NCBI GenBank assembly: GCA_024305405.1
Contig: JAKNDB010000070.1
Span: 1,124,001 to 1,188,000, forward strand
Direction of reading: 5' to 3'
Length of the DNA stretch: 64,000 bases
DNA from: Dirofilaria immitis
Taxonomy: Eukaryota; Nematoda; Chromadorea; Rhabditida; Onchocercidae
The notes below the pieces were generated by a model. That model saw only the letters and a program-made list of their open reading frames with translations, ran no database searches and was not told where the DNA came from. Numbering within the stretch: position 1 is the stretch's first letter; each line of letters starts with the position of its first letter. The position numbers were made by a program, and so were the translations under genes. Positions 35,944 through 49,400 of the stretch are shown piece after piece.

Positions 35944-38900
35944 ATGTACGATTCAACGGTGATAATATTTTTTGATCATTTTTTTATTTATTAAAATAAT
36001 AATTAATTAATATATTCTAACAAACTTTTCTTCTTCTTCTTCTTCTTCCTCATTTTTTATTATTTCAATTTTTTGAGTGATTAATTTAATTCTTTTAAAT
36101 TTTCAACAAATAAAATTAAAAATTGAAATTTTTAATGAAAAACAAAAAATATTGCGAAATTTCTTTATAATAAACAATTTAATTTAATTTAAGAAAAGAA
36201 AAATATTATTCGAATTGAAATTAAATTACTCTTTTTGCTATAATTTTATTCAAATAAAATCATTTGATTAATTAATTAATTAATTAATTAATTAATTAAT
36301 CTAATTAAGCGATATTATTGAAATTAAAATTAAATTATTCAAATTTTTCTCTTATTTTATCAAACAATATAAAATCAAAATTTTTAGGATGAACCAACAA
36401 CCAAATTAATACCACTTCGAGGAAGCTTAGAATTTATATCAAAAAATGCAAATGATCCAACAACATTATATGCTCATGATATTAAAGCTAATGGAGTGCA
36501 ACAACATTTAGCCAAAGTTTGTATTTTCTTTTTTTTTTTTTTTTCAACGAAAAAAGTTTATTTAAAATTTCTCAAATTTTTAATAATTTATTCCAAAACT
36601 TTCCTCTCATACTACTCCTATTGATAATTTATATATATATATTTTTTATAATATTATTTTACCGATTATTAAACCATTCTCTTTTTTTTTTCCAATATTT
36701 AGCCTGCAGCAATGATGCAACAACAAAATAAATGGAGCGGTGGGACGATATTATTTCATAAGTGAGTCTAAAATTATTTGGTTATATATATATAGTTAAA
36801 GTTAGATTAATAAAATTGATTTGTTGCTTGTGATCTTCATCATAAATATGAGAATTATCAATCATATACAATAATACGCGATCAGATCAATAGAAATCAA
36901 TCTATTCGAATAATTTTCTAAAATGCATGCAAAAATTATCAATTGTAGATGATAAAATTTTTTCTAGAGGTGATAATCGATCAGAAAGTATTAATACAGC
37001 ATTAGCTTGTGCTCATTCATCTTACATACATGAACTTGTCAACAAAACTGGTGTACAATCATTTATCCTAAATTGTACCGGTTAGTTATAAATATTTCTT
37101 TTTTCTCCCCTTCCATTCATCTTTCTTTACAATGCATATTTATTGAGAAAAAAAAAAGAGGAAAAAGTAAACGAAAATTTTAATTTATATAATTATTTCG
37201 GATAGATAATTTGAAGAACTGAATGAATGGAATATATGAATACACCATATTTTAATTAAAATATTATCATTAAAAAATGAGCAAAATTGCGAAATTGAAA
37301 AATAAAATTTTAATTAAAAAATTTTGATTCAAAATAGATGAAAGAAAGGGAAAAAATTTTTCCTCTTTTTAATACTCTTTTATTATATCATTTTCAATTA
37401 ATTGAATTACTTAAATACTTTCAACTAAGCAGTATTGAAATTAGCATTAATCCATATATATATTTCATCTTACTGAATTTATATTTTTGAAATATTGCTA
37501 AAATTAGAAAATACTCATTTATATTGTAGTTTGTTTGTTTTTCTTAATTAAATTATATGGTATTCTATAATGCTTATTATCATTTATAAACTTATAATTA
37601 AATTATTCTAATTTGAATAATTTTAAATTTGAAATAGATAATTTACATATTTAGCTTTACCATTTCATTGGCATACTATTAAAGCGACAGTTCAATTTAT
37701 ACGTACCGGATCACTTCAATTTGATTGTACAGCGATACAGGATATGATTCAGGTTCCAAAATATTTTGCATATACTTCTTCAAATATTATTATCAATAAA
37801 TGAGATATTTTACATAAAAATTAGATGAAAATTTAAAAATTGAAAATATGAATTTGAAAAAGATTTAAATTAAATAAGTTTATTAAAGATAAGTCTTTCA
37901 TAGGATGCATAACAATTATATTAATTATTAAATATTTTCAATTAATCTTTATTGATTGTTCTTTAATAATTTATGCTACCCATCATATATTTATAAATTT
38001 TTTTGTATAAAATTAAAATTAAATGAATTCATGCTGATATCAATTCGGATTTCACATAAAATAAGCTAAATTATAAGATGTTTGTTTGGATATATTGATA
38101 ATTGATAATTATTTCATTCATGATTACAGTGTGCGATGTTCTTCCGTATCGCAGAACTAAGTCGTCTAGTAGAAGCATTCTTACGCCATCGATCGAGCAA
38201 ACCGGAATCTGTTTTGGATATATACAAAGCTATTTTCCATGTAATCGTTTATTTGAAAAATCTATTCACTTGTAATTGATTATAGGGATGATCATTATTT
38301 GATCAGCTAGTTATAAGGATGATCAATATTTGATTCATGATAAGCAGTGCAGTACAACTAATCATTAGGATGATTGATTGCAACTAACTGCAGGGAAAAT
38401 CAATATTTGTTTATATTGACCATATTTATGATCAATAATGATCATAAATAAGTATAGGAATGACTGATGATAAATAACTTTAGAGATGAATAATATTTGG
38501 TTAAAGTTGATCATCGAAATGATCAATATCTGAATCATATCTGAAAAGAAAAATCACGGAAAAATTCAATATCAATATTTAACCATGACCAAGATCAATA
38601 CTTGATCATAATTAGCTACAGATGTCATCAATACTTGGTCATTACTGGCCACTGGAACGATTATAACTGGCCATAAGATAAATCTATTTTTGATCAAATA
38701 CTGATCATAGGGATGATTAGTGTCTAAGTCAACTTAAATTTATTGCTTACAGGATGAACAAACAATGCGCTGTGTAACATATGATACCCAACAAATTGTT
38801 TGTGGAAATATGGCAAGTTATCTTTTACCATATGTCGAGGAAGCGATCAGAAATGAACGAAGCACATTGACAGTAAATTTTTAGACATAATTCAATTTGA

Positions 38901-39942
38901 TAGTTTATCTTTTCTGATGACTAATATTCAAATTATTTTAAATATATTCCTATATTACTTGTCAAATATTATTTATTATTTATGCAAAATTTTATCAAAA
39001 TCAAAAGCTAAGGAATAATTTGATCAAAAAGATTTCATAGATAACTGAAACTAATCGGAAACAATTAATGATGATTGTGAATAACCGCAAAAAAATCAAT
39101 GCAATCAATAGTAATCAAAAATTTAATATCGATACACTAAAATTTCCATCAAAAATGAAATTTTAATTATGCTAGAATTTTTATGTTTAAGAAAAAATCT
39201 TAAAAATTCGAAGGTTTTTGAAAAAGAATAAAATTTTCGAAATTTTGTTTCAATTGTTTGATTAGCTCGTTTTTTCAGTTGCTATTTCAACTAATAATTC
39301 AATTTCCATTTGAATTAATAATTTACTAACATTTTTTGAGCAATATTTATTTCTCATTGTGTCGTATAATTTTTACTAATCATTAAGGAAGAGAAAATGA
39401 TGATGATAATTGTTGAGCATGAGAATCTGAAACAATGAATGTTGGAAATTTTGGATTTAGACATTTAGTAATTTTGCTTATTAAGATGTCAAATAATCAA
39501 TGATTGAAAAGTTTTAGCTAATGACAAGTAATGAATTGTACTGGTTGCTTACACGTGATGCGCAACGAATACGTCTTAATCAACGAGATTACGAAGATGC
39601 TGCTTGTCAACGTTTCCAGGTGGTACTACGTTGGATACAATTTCAAGAACAAAGTTATCAAGTTTACGGTACTTCTATGCGTGATCTTCAATCTACTGCT
39701 TTTGCTAAAGCAATTCGACTCTTCAGCTGCGTACATTTCGAGCATATGCGACCTGAAACACGTCGACATTTTGTCAATTACTTACGTAGTGTAAGTCTTA
39801 TATCAATATTAACGTATTCTTCATTTGATACGATCAATAATTCAAATATAAAATGAGAAAAGCATGAAAAAATTGATTATTGCAGTTACCGAATGAATTA
39901 TTTTTGCAAGCTGCTCGACCTTATCTTCCCGAAATTCAATGA
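35944..39942 (+). CDS. BTB-BACK domain protein
   Basis: Nine exons: 35944-35958 (MYDST, tentative), 36388-36516, 36703-36761, 36968-37080, 37655-37752, 38130-38240, 38753-38872, 39518-39790, 39886-39942; about 324 residues. All junctions keep phase and no exon is broken. Residues about 50-160 look like a BTB fold: GGTILFHKGDNR, LACAHSSYIHELV, then ATVQFIRTGSLQFD and MIQCAMFFRIAELSRLVEAF. The C-terminal half looks like a BACK domain: LMTSNELYWLLTRDAQRIRL, FQVVLRWIQFQEQSY, then FAKAIRLFSCVHFEHMRPE. There are no Kelch repeats, so it is not a BTB-Kelch protein. BTB-BACK proteins commonly dimerise and act as substrate adaptors for cullin-3 ligases, a family inference. The first exon is the least certain part: it has an ATG and a GTGATA donor in the right phase. 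Confidence 0.78.
38282..38715. repeat. TGATCA-rich degenerate repeat in an intron of the BTB-BACK gene
   Basis: The intron between exons 6 and 7 carries many spaced copies of TGATCA / GATCAT, such as GGATGATCATTATTTGATCA and ACTTGATCATAATTAGCTA. Units are about 30-40 bases and poorly conserved. It has no coding potential. Confidence 0.7.
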
Positions 39943-41491
39943 ATTCAATAACGAAAAGCTTTAAAAGCATACAGTAGCGCAAGTAAAACTTTTTGTACAT
40001 TTAAAATATATCATTTTCATTTTTATAAATGTTAGGAATCATCTATAACGCTAGAACTTTTTATCAGATCAACTAAAGCCAATGTTCAAATGATCTAGTC
40101 ATACCATCGATCTTGCTGATCTAAATTGTTATCAGTATCTAAGAAAAACTCTGTTGAATGGTTACCGTTGAGAAAAATCTATTTTGGAATATTTGTAATA
40201 ATTATCAATTTCATGCTTTATTCATATCTTAATTTCAGAATGTATTATCATTCGTCTATTTGAGTGATAATCTTATGATATGTAAATAACCTAGTTTTTT
40301 ATTCAATTCGTTTTTTAGTAAAATTTCTCAGATGAAATGAATCAATTAATTATCAGTTTTGTTCTTTATATCCATCAAATCATTGTTTATTGAAATAAAA
40401 GATATCTTCGAAAAGAAAAAAGAAATAACCACAATGATTATTTCATTGCTGAGAAATCTTAATGAATTAATAAACGGAACAATCGGTTGCCGAAATCTCT
40501 GATTTAATAAATGGGATATGAATTGCTAAAAATTGTGAATTAAAAAACAGAAAATCGGTTGCCGAAAAGGCTGAATGTCACGAATAAGGAATGCATTATA
40601 TATAAATAAACGAAAGCAGAAATTATAAATTTTAAAATTTGATTAAAAATTATTTCACTTTATAAGAAATTAAAAACAAGAAGATAAAAAGTAATGAATT
40701 TATAAGATTATTTGAAATGGCTTATTTATATGAATGATCGATAAAATTGTGTAATAATTAAACATTTTTTATCATTTTCAATCATTCAGAGAATTAAATT
40801 ATTGATTAAAAATTATCAATTGTTCCTTTCATATGGAAAATGCATAATTTGCTGAATTCCTGAATATTTCATTTATTTCATCAGTGTCATTACTTTTTAT
40901 CAGTTATAAATTTAAAATAGTGAAAATGAAAAGCCAATAAAATAATATACATTTTGAAAATATATATATGAATATTAAAAGTACTGATTACAGCTTATCA
41001 TTCGCGGATTGTTTCGCTATTCGCCAGCTATTATTTAGAGGCTACTTTCTTTTACTTTTAAATATTTGTCTAGTATCATTATTATTAATAAAGATATAAA
41101 AAACCATACTGATGGTGATAAACTAAAAAGTGTTAATAATGAGGTATATAGAAATTATTTCTAGTAGCTGGGATCAAAAATTTCATAATAATCTACGAGC
41201 GAGCTTATATTTAATTTCGTTTTTATTCGTCCGCTCGAGATTCGTCACCTTCGGATTGGTATTAGTTGGTATGTGAGGGGCGGGCAAGGAGATGAGCGAT
41301 GTGATCAGCAATTCGGTTGTCATAGATCTAAGGAAATAAAACTTACCTGAGGGATTACCTGAGATAGATATAAATTTCTGGGATAGAAATATAACTCGTT
41401 TGATATTTTATTGACATTTCAATTTGATTATAAAATTATCTAGTTGTTAATATATGCATAAATGAATGATTTGTAGAAAAATTTGATTGCA
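39943..41491. other. Intergenic region upstream of USP39
   Basis: About 1.55 kb between two plus-strand genes. AATCGGTTGCCGAAA occurs twice (near 40482 and 40554). A GC-richer stretch at about 41215-41345 (CGTCCGCTCGAGATTCGTCA, then GAGGGGCGGGCAAGGAG) stands out from its surroundings and lies 150-280 bases upstream of the USP39 start, so it may be promoter or 5' UTR sequence. I tried to read it as a tRNA and could not. Confidence 0.45.
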
Positions 41492-44400
41492 ATGGTTACA
41501 ACAAGACATAGAAAGCGAACAGAAGGAAATTACGAAAATAAGGTAAGAATTTATTTTATTTGGATATTCATCAAATATTTGTTCAATTAATATTCGATTG
41601 TTCAGTATTTAATTGCCAGTTTTTCTATCATTTAGTTTTTAATATATTCATTAGCATGAATTATATGCGTTATTTGTTTCTACGTTTTATTAAACTATTA
41701 TTATTATTATTATTCCTTGCTGTTTATTATTAAACATTATTACTATTGTCCCATTTTTGCAAGTTTTACTTTAAATTTTAATATATTACAACTGATTTTT
41801 ATACATAGAGACCGAAATTGGGAACATTTTCGTAATTATTTGGAATATTTATCGGTAATACATTAAAATTTATAAATGAAACTTGCAAAACTGGGACCTC
41901 ATACAGTTTGAATCATGCTTTGCTTAACAACGGCTGTAGAAATAACTAAATTCAGGAAATATTTTATTATGCTTTCGGAAACAGAAAACAAAATGTTTCG
42001 TTTTTTTTTCCATTAATTTTTGCTCGGTTTTTAGAATGAACGCAGTGAAAGTCATCGAAATGGTGAACAAGCTGTTGAAAATACGAAGGAAATGATGCCT
42101 GTTAGGATTATATATTATTGATATTAATCAATTAGTCTTTATTTTTCAGAGGAAAGAGGATTTTTTATCTTGATATTTTTTCAGAGTGTTTCTGCAAGCA
42201 ACGAAGAAGGTGAATTGGTAGAAAACGAAAATGACAATGAGAAACTTGAGACTCCATCTAAAACAGGTAATTTTTACAAGTTTTTGTTTTCAGTTTTATA
42301 TTTCCTTCACAACGTATCAAAATTTAAGCGATATATTTCCGAAAAAAACATTTGGCAGTATAGTATTTGGCGATATGTTAATATTTCCAGATAAATTGTC
42401 AAATGAGTCTTCAAGAAAAAGTCGGAAGGAAGATTCTAACATTATTAAAGAAAGAAAGCGTAAACGGTCACGATCAACAGATTCTGGCACTGATGCCAGT
42501 CGAGATGATTCAAGAACACGGTCAAAACGCAAACATTCAAGTCACAAAGATACTAAGTCATCAAAAAAGTATTTTATATTGTCTTTATTATATTATATAC
42601 TATATTTTGTTAGAAGTCTCTACTGCCAGTTTAATTACGGATAGTTTTGACGCAATTAATGTTTTAAATTTCTGCGGAATGAAGTTAATAATTCTGATTA
42701 TTTTCTTATAGAGTTATATGGACTAAATTATACTCAAATTAGTCGAAAATATTTCACCGTAGTGATCATGTTAAAAAGAGAGTTCAACTAGTTCGTTTCC
42801 GATATAAATAATGATTGTTATCTATAGCATCCGAAGAGCGATAAACGTCGACGTTCTCCTACGGAGAAAGAGAAAAGAAATGAAAATAGTGAAGTTCTCG
42901 ATGGTATATTTTTTCCTCATTATTTCTTAGATTAGCATTTTTTATTAAATTCGTGATTTCTTTTCAAAGTATGTTTAAATTTGCTTGATTTTCATGTTTA
43001 TATTTTTATAGGAAGCAGAATTGCAGGAGCATTTCCGAGAACAGAAATGGAAGCTGAGATGAATGATTCAAATTTGGAACAGCATGCCACAGAAATTATC
43101 AAAAGGAGCCAACAGCAAGAGATCGAGAAATTGCTAGACTATTGAAAGAAGAACAGGAACATCCAGAGTTGCTTGATACTGATAATGATGCAGTTTGGTC
43201 ATTGAAAAAGGCCCAAATTGAAAAGCCAAGTCGACAGTGCCCTTATTTGGATACCATTGATAGGTTTGTTTTTCTTATTTGTCTTTTTTGCTCTACACTC
43301 GTTAGATTCTGTTTCTGTGCTAAAAGTATTTTGAATTTATTTTTGTTTCTAATGTTCGGAATTTTGTTTTTACAGATGCGCATTAGATTTTGATTTCGAA
43401 AAGCTATGTTCCGTTTCATTGTCACACATCAATGTTTATGCTTGCATGGTATGCGGAAAATATTTCCAGGTAAATCTCAAGAAATTGAAAAGATTTGTTA
43501 ATAAGAGCATCACCAGAAATATTCTTATCGAATCATACTTTTACAATATTCAATTGATGCTATTTTTAGGGTCGAGGTACTAGTACTCACGCTTACACCC
43601 ATTCATTGGATACCAACCATCGAGTTTTTCTGAATCTGAGCACTTTGAAATTTTACTGTTTGCCAGATAACTATGAAATCATTGATCCGTCGTTGGATGA
43701 TATCAAGGTTGTTATTTTATAGTAGCTTATCAATTTTATGAAAAAAGATATGTTTGAACTCTTTCTAAAAAAGAAATAACAAGCCTACTTCTTTAGTATG
43801 TATTGAAACCAACCTATATGAAAAAATATATCATGGAGATCGACAAAATGGGAAAGATGGCTCGGGCCTTTGATGGAACAACTTATCATCCAGGTGTTGT
43901 TGGTCTGAACAATATCAAGGCCAATGATTATGAAAATGTGGTGCTACATGTGGGTTTATATAAAATGTTAATTAAATACATAGTAATTAACATTCACATG
44001 TATTTGATATTTTTATTGTAGTTCGTAATGCTGAAAATATTGTGCAAGTTGGGAATATGCACAATTTCGCAGTAATTGTAAACATTTAAATATATTAAAA
44101 CAGTTTCATAGCATTTCTAATTTGTTTGTTCTTTCATTCAGATAAAATATTTGTTACGATTGAAAAATTTAGGCACTTTCACATGTCCCACCTCTTCGTG
44201 ACTACTTTCTACGCGAAGAAAATTACATAAATATAAAAAGGCCACCCGGGGATAAACTAACACTATTACCAAAGCGTTTTGGTGAGTTGATCAGGAAGTT
44301 ATGGAATCCAAAGGCTTTCAAAGCGCATGTTTCACCTCATGAAATGCTGCAAGCCAGCGTATTATGTAGCAACAAAAGATTTCAAATCACCAAGCAAGGT

Positions 44401-46018
44401 TTGTTTCATTATTTTCAAAAAATATTTATATGCATAATACATTTAAAATTTAAGTAATCTCAAAAAAAATTTTCTGAAATAAAAGTTAAGTCATGTTTTT
44501 CGACCGGTATTTCATTTTAAGAATTTACAGGCGATGCAGCAGAGTTCTTGAATTTTTTGTTGAATACTCTTCATATAGCATTAAATGGTACTCGCAAAAC
44601 GTCATCCTCCATTATCTATAAGATATTTCGGGGTCGATTACATGAATTCACACGAAAAGTAATACCAGTTGAAACAACTGAGGAAGCGCGGAATACTTTA
44701 CTAGAAACTGATGAATATAAAGGTACTCTTTTGCAGTTCCTGTTTGAATATTTTATTATCTCTTTGTATTATTTTCTTTTGCAAGTTAAGTATTTTTTTT
44801 TAGAAAAGAAGCTGGAAATTCCATTTCTTTATCTAACGTTGGATTTGCCTGCCGCTCCATTATATCGTGATGAATTGTTGCAGAATATTATACCACAAGT
44901 GCCACTTTCTGTACTCTTGACTAAGTTTAATGGAGCCACTGAGAAGGTTATTAACCTTTTCGCTTCAAGTTTTTTCTACGATTCGTATTAAGCGCAATGT
45001 CATATTGCCAGTTGCAATAAAATTCCTATGTTTGATATTTCAACTTTCAGGAATATAAAACATACAGTGAGAATTTTATGAAACGTTTTCAATTGGTTCG
45101 TTTGCCACCTTATTTAATTATAACCTATAAACGATTTCATAAGAATCAGTGGTTCGTCGAAAAAAATCCTACAATTGTTAATTTTCCTATAAGGTAACAA
45201 ATACAAATTTTTGCTTTATTTTTAATGGAAATAGAATGATTACTTATGATTCAATGACCCATCACTGAAAAATTCAACAGTGATTCAGATTTTATAATTC
45301 TTCATTAATTGTACTGCTTATTCCAGTCTTGAAATGCATTCTGAATCTATATGCTGATTTTATAATTTCAGAAAAATTCTGGCTTGAGAAGAAAAATTTT
45401 ATAAACTTCGACTTGAATAGTGAGTGATTATGACGAACATTTTTTTGTTTCAGCAATGTTGATTTATTTGATTGTTTGGCGGAAGAAATGCGTCCTCTCC
45501 ATAAATATACAACTTATGATCTCGTTTCAAATATTGTTCATGACGGTCCGCCATCATCCGGCTCCTATCGTATCCAAATTCTTCACAGTGTTTGTTTTTG
45601 TTTTCCCTTTTGTATATAATCGATTTATAGGTGGAAGATTGTCTTTTTCTACTTCTCAGTCGAAAGGAATACGATATGTTAAATTGCCATGAATCTCATG
45701 TTTTATTTTCAGGGTACTCAAAAATGGTATGAATTAGAAGACTTGCACGTAAAAGAAATACTACCGCAGATGATTACGCTTGCTGAATCTTATATACAGG
45801 TTATCTCATTTGTTAATGTTTTTTAGTCTTATTAATGATGGATATTTAAGAGACTTGGTACTCTCGAATTGCATTTGTACTAGTTATGAATCAAAATTCA
45901 GCACAATTTTTCTGAGAAACTTTAGATTTGGCGTTTGAATACTTCGAAAACACGTGAACAGCGAGCTGGTGAGACGGATGGGGATGAAGACGAAGCTATG
46001 GATAAAATGGAACAATAA
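41492..46018 (+). CDS. usp-39: USP39 / Sad1-type tri-snRNP pseudo-deubiquitinase
   Basis: Sixteen exons, the first at 41492-41542 and the last at 45926-46018; about 703 residues. USP39 is a U4/U6.U5 tri-snRNP factor needed for splicing; its USP fold is inactive. The N-terminal third is Ser/Arg/Lys-rich, longer than in animals such as human. The zinc-finger UBP domain follows (CALDF, CSVSLSHINVYACMVCGKYF, GRGTSTHAYTHSLDTNH). The USP fold starts YVLKPTYMKKYI and GVVGLNNIKANDYENVV, where the catalytic-Cys position is Asp. It runs through FKAHVSPHEMLQA, FLYLTLDLPAAPLYRDE, IIPQVPL, RFQLVRLPPYLI, FVEKNPTIVNFP and GTQKWYELEDLHV, which lacks the catalytic His. These are signature USP39 blocks. Two single-base losses are seen: the A run 42563-42568 at an exon end, and the A run 43101-43104. 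All other junctions keep phase. Confidence 0.96.
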
Positions 46019-46490
46019 TTTTTTTTTGTTCAAATTAGCGAGTAATTAAAAAGTAATATAGAATGAGGAATTCAAATTTATGTCTCTAATAACCGACAGA
46101 ATTGCGTGATCTTTTTTCATTCTTTTTGTGCTGGAAATCTTGCATCATTTGTATTTTCTGAAAAAGGATCTTACGAATTTCCAAAAATAACAATCCAGGT
46201 CATGAATTAAAATTTAAACATTGTTTTTAGCATGCTTCAAATTTATTTGCTAGCTAATATTTTGTCACTTTATTATGCTGTTTGTTTAATATTGTGTTGA
46301 TAAAGTGGGAACTCTAAAGCAAAATCACAATTTCGCTTCCCTTAAAAAAGAGGAACAGTTTGCAGATCTTAAAAACGCATAGGAATGAAACATAAATTGA
46401 AGCTACTGAATGCTTATCTAGTAGCATCACTTAAAATTAATAAAATCGTCAAGTCATTAGTCCGCTTTTTCCCGATATTTAAAAAATTAC
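46019..46490. other. Convergent intergenic region
   Basis: About 470 bases between the stops of USP39 and acyltransferase copy B. No exon or notable repeat. AATAAA is not prominent near the USP39 stop; a TTTTTTTGTTC tract follows it directly. Confidence 0.5.
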
Positions 46491-49400
46491 TTAAGAATAG
46501 GCTTGTTCGAATTTAGATTTGAAATTATCACCAGTAAGTTGTTGCGCTTCCATATAATGCCACCATTTGACATAAACCATTCGTTGAATTCCACCGTATT
46601 TACTGTATATATAAGCAGATACAAGGATAAAATATCCAAAAAGTATCTAAATCTATTTGAATTATTTGATTATGTCTAGCAATAAGTAATTATATCACAA
46701 AAACAATTCAAGACTTTTAACTTGACCTGAGCGAAACGTAAAAATGTTAAGTGATATAACCAAAAAGTAGTCACTGATAACCAAAAGAGAGTGTAAATAG
46801 TTTGACTATTTGATGAAGTGGATTATCATCCTAAAAAAAATGATTGATTAATGATTAACCGAATATTTCCTTTTCTCATATTTGTATATCATATTTATCA
46901 TCGCCATATTTCTATCATTCAATTCTGAATTTTTAGATCACCTACCTTCCATATAAATTTATTCGTATCATTTGGGAAATTTATGCCGGATGGTTGTTGT
47001 GAATAAAATGAATCTAATTTTCCATCTTTTGCAATCCATAATCTAGAAATTTGCATTATTTTAAAAGGGAAATTGAAATTTTCTTTTTTCTTTTTTATCT
47101 GTTTCCTATATTTTATTTTAATTTTGCTTTTTAATAATTTTCTTTGCATCTTTTCGCTTTCTAAATATATTTTTTTATAATTTTTCATTTTTTTAATATT
47201 TCCTTTTCTTGCATTTCTTAAAATCTATTTATTATTATTATCTCTAAATATATCATATATTTATTAATTTTCGTCCTATTAATATATTTGATTTGAAAAT
47301 TTTTTGATTAAAATGAAATAAGACAAATAATTTTTACTGATTAATCCATTGAGCAATATCATGATCTTTAACTGGTATAGATGATTGATCGATTCGTTTG
47401 ATATGAAATACTACATTCTGTGGTGTACGACCAGTTAAGAAAAGGCTAATTTCAGATTGAACAATATTGATCGGATAAGCAATAGTTACATCATAGATAC
47501 ATTCGATATAATTATCTAAACTATAAATTTTATTATTGATAAACTAGGAATGAATGAAATCTCTTCTTCTTTTTCCACTCTCTTATTATATCCATTGATA
47601 ATTTTCATGTAATAGATAGTTTGATAAAATGAATATCGTCTCATTTCATTGATAAAATCAATAAATGATAAAATGAACATCGTCTCATTTCACTGATAAG
47701 ATGAATAAATCCAGCTGAACGAGGATAGATTAAATTATTCAATTGTTTTAAGCCATTCTTTTTGCATAAATATTACTTTTCATCGTTGTATTAGATGTTT
47801 TATCGGTCCCTTCAGGAAATAATAATATCTGAAAAAAAAGAAAAAAAATTGATTAATTACGATGAAATTATTTACTGATGATAATATATGATAGTATATC
47901 AAATAACACGATATGTAATACTTTATAATAAGTTGATTAAAACTGATAAAAATGTTTTGAATCATGAAAGTTTGGAATAGTTACATAAAAATGTGTGATA
48001 ATATATATCAGGTAATATAGAATATAGTACTTTATAATAAAGTCGATTTAAAACTGATAAAAATAGCTGGGATGTAAAGATTTTGAAATAGTTAAGTAGA
48101 AGTAAATGTTTGATAATATATCAGATAATCTATTATATTATTTTTGATACTGATAACATTAAAGTGAGTTTTTTTTTTTAAATTTAAACATACTTTTATA
48201 GAGATTAACCAATCACAGATGACCATAATTTATTTTTAGGCGATATTTGATAATGGAAAACTTAGGATATGATTGTTTTTTTTTTCATCTTGTAAAAACT
48301 TAATTAGGTATCACAAATTAATCAGTGTATCTTTTTTCTTTTTTTTTTAACCTTTACAATGACTTTGCTCGATGGGAAATAAAATATTAAATAATTTTAC
48401 GACTATTTAATTGGCGATTATTTGTACTTTTTTTTGAGCAAATTAATTTTTAATCAATTTCTGATTATTAAAGGATGATGAAATTGATAATTGAGAAATT
48501 TTTAAACCTGATAATTTCTTCCAATAGATGCGTAATAGTGAACTGCTTCGGAAATTCGTTCCTTATCGGTTTCAATTTTACGATCCAAAAAATGAACTGA
48601 TTTGCTTCCATTCCAAGACCTTTAATAATAAATCAAACAGTTACGAAACTTTCGTTTATTATATTCTTTAAATTAATTTAATTTAAATTAATTTAATTCA
48701 AATTATATTCGATATTGTTATTTTAAGTAAAAAGCAAAAAAAAATTTCCATTTAATTATTTCAAAACATACAATAAATTCAAACATTTATGCAATATTTA
48801 TTTTTACGAATTAATTAAATTTTGCTTATTAAATAAAATTTTAAATTCAAAAAAAAGCTTCGAAAATTTTCGATTAAATTTTCAAAATTTTTGATTAACT
48901 AATCAATAATGCAATATTCAATTTAATATAAAACAAATTTGTATTGTAATCATAAATTATTAAACAAATAAATTTTTAATTTTTATTCTAAAATATTTTT
49001 GAAGTAAAAAAAAGAAAAGAAAGCTTTAAAAATTTCTAATTTAAATATTCTAAAACTATTTGTCAAATATTATTTATCACTAAAGAAATTCATAATATAA
49101 AATAAATATAGTAAATCATCTTTTATTTTGATTAAACTAAATTCATATGTAAAATTTTTTATCTGATAACGAATCTTATCACAATTCTTATAATTCTAAT
49201 CAGATCCCTTACAGTTTTTTTTTCTATTATTTAAATGAATACATGTTGAAATATTTGCTATAAATCTTTCTCTAAATATGTTTCGTATCGTTCAAAATTA
49301 TAATAGAATAAACAGATCTAGTAATCGGGATTTAACTTATTAACTAATTTAAATTGATTTAATTTTTATCAGCAAAATCTTTTATCTGATAACTAATCTT

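Noticed and set aside
41215..41345. GC-richer stretch considered as a tRNA or other small RNA gene
   Set aside because: I could not fold a cloverleaf or find A/B box motifs; a promoter or 5' UTR role for USP39 is more likely.
46919..47188. An 89-codon minus-strand frame starting MKNYKKIYLESEKM
   Set aside because: Its 5' half is intron read-through; only 46946-47042 (LWIAKDGKLDSF and onward) is an exon of acyltransferase copy B.
48508..48619. Alternative acceptor in exon 3 of acyltransferase copy B that would avoid a frameshift
   Set aside because: It would remove residues aligned with GWAMQC in copy A, a conserved block; a single missing base fits better, although it is not excluded.
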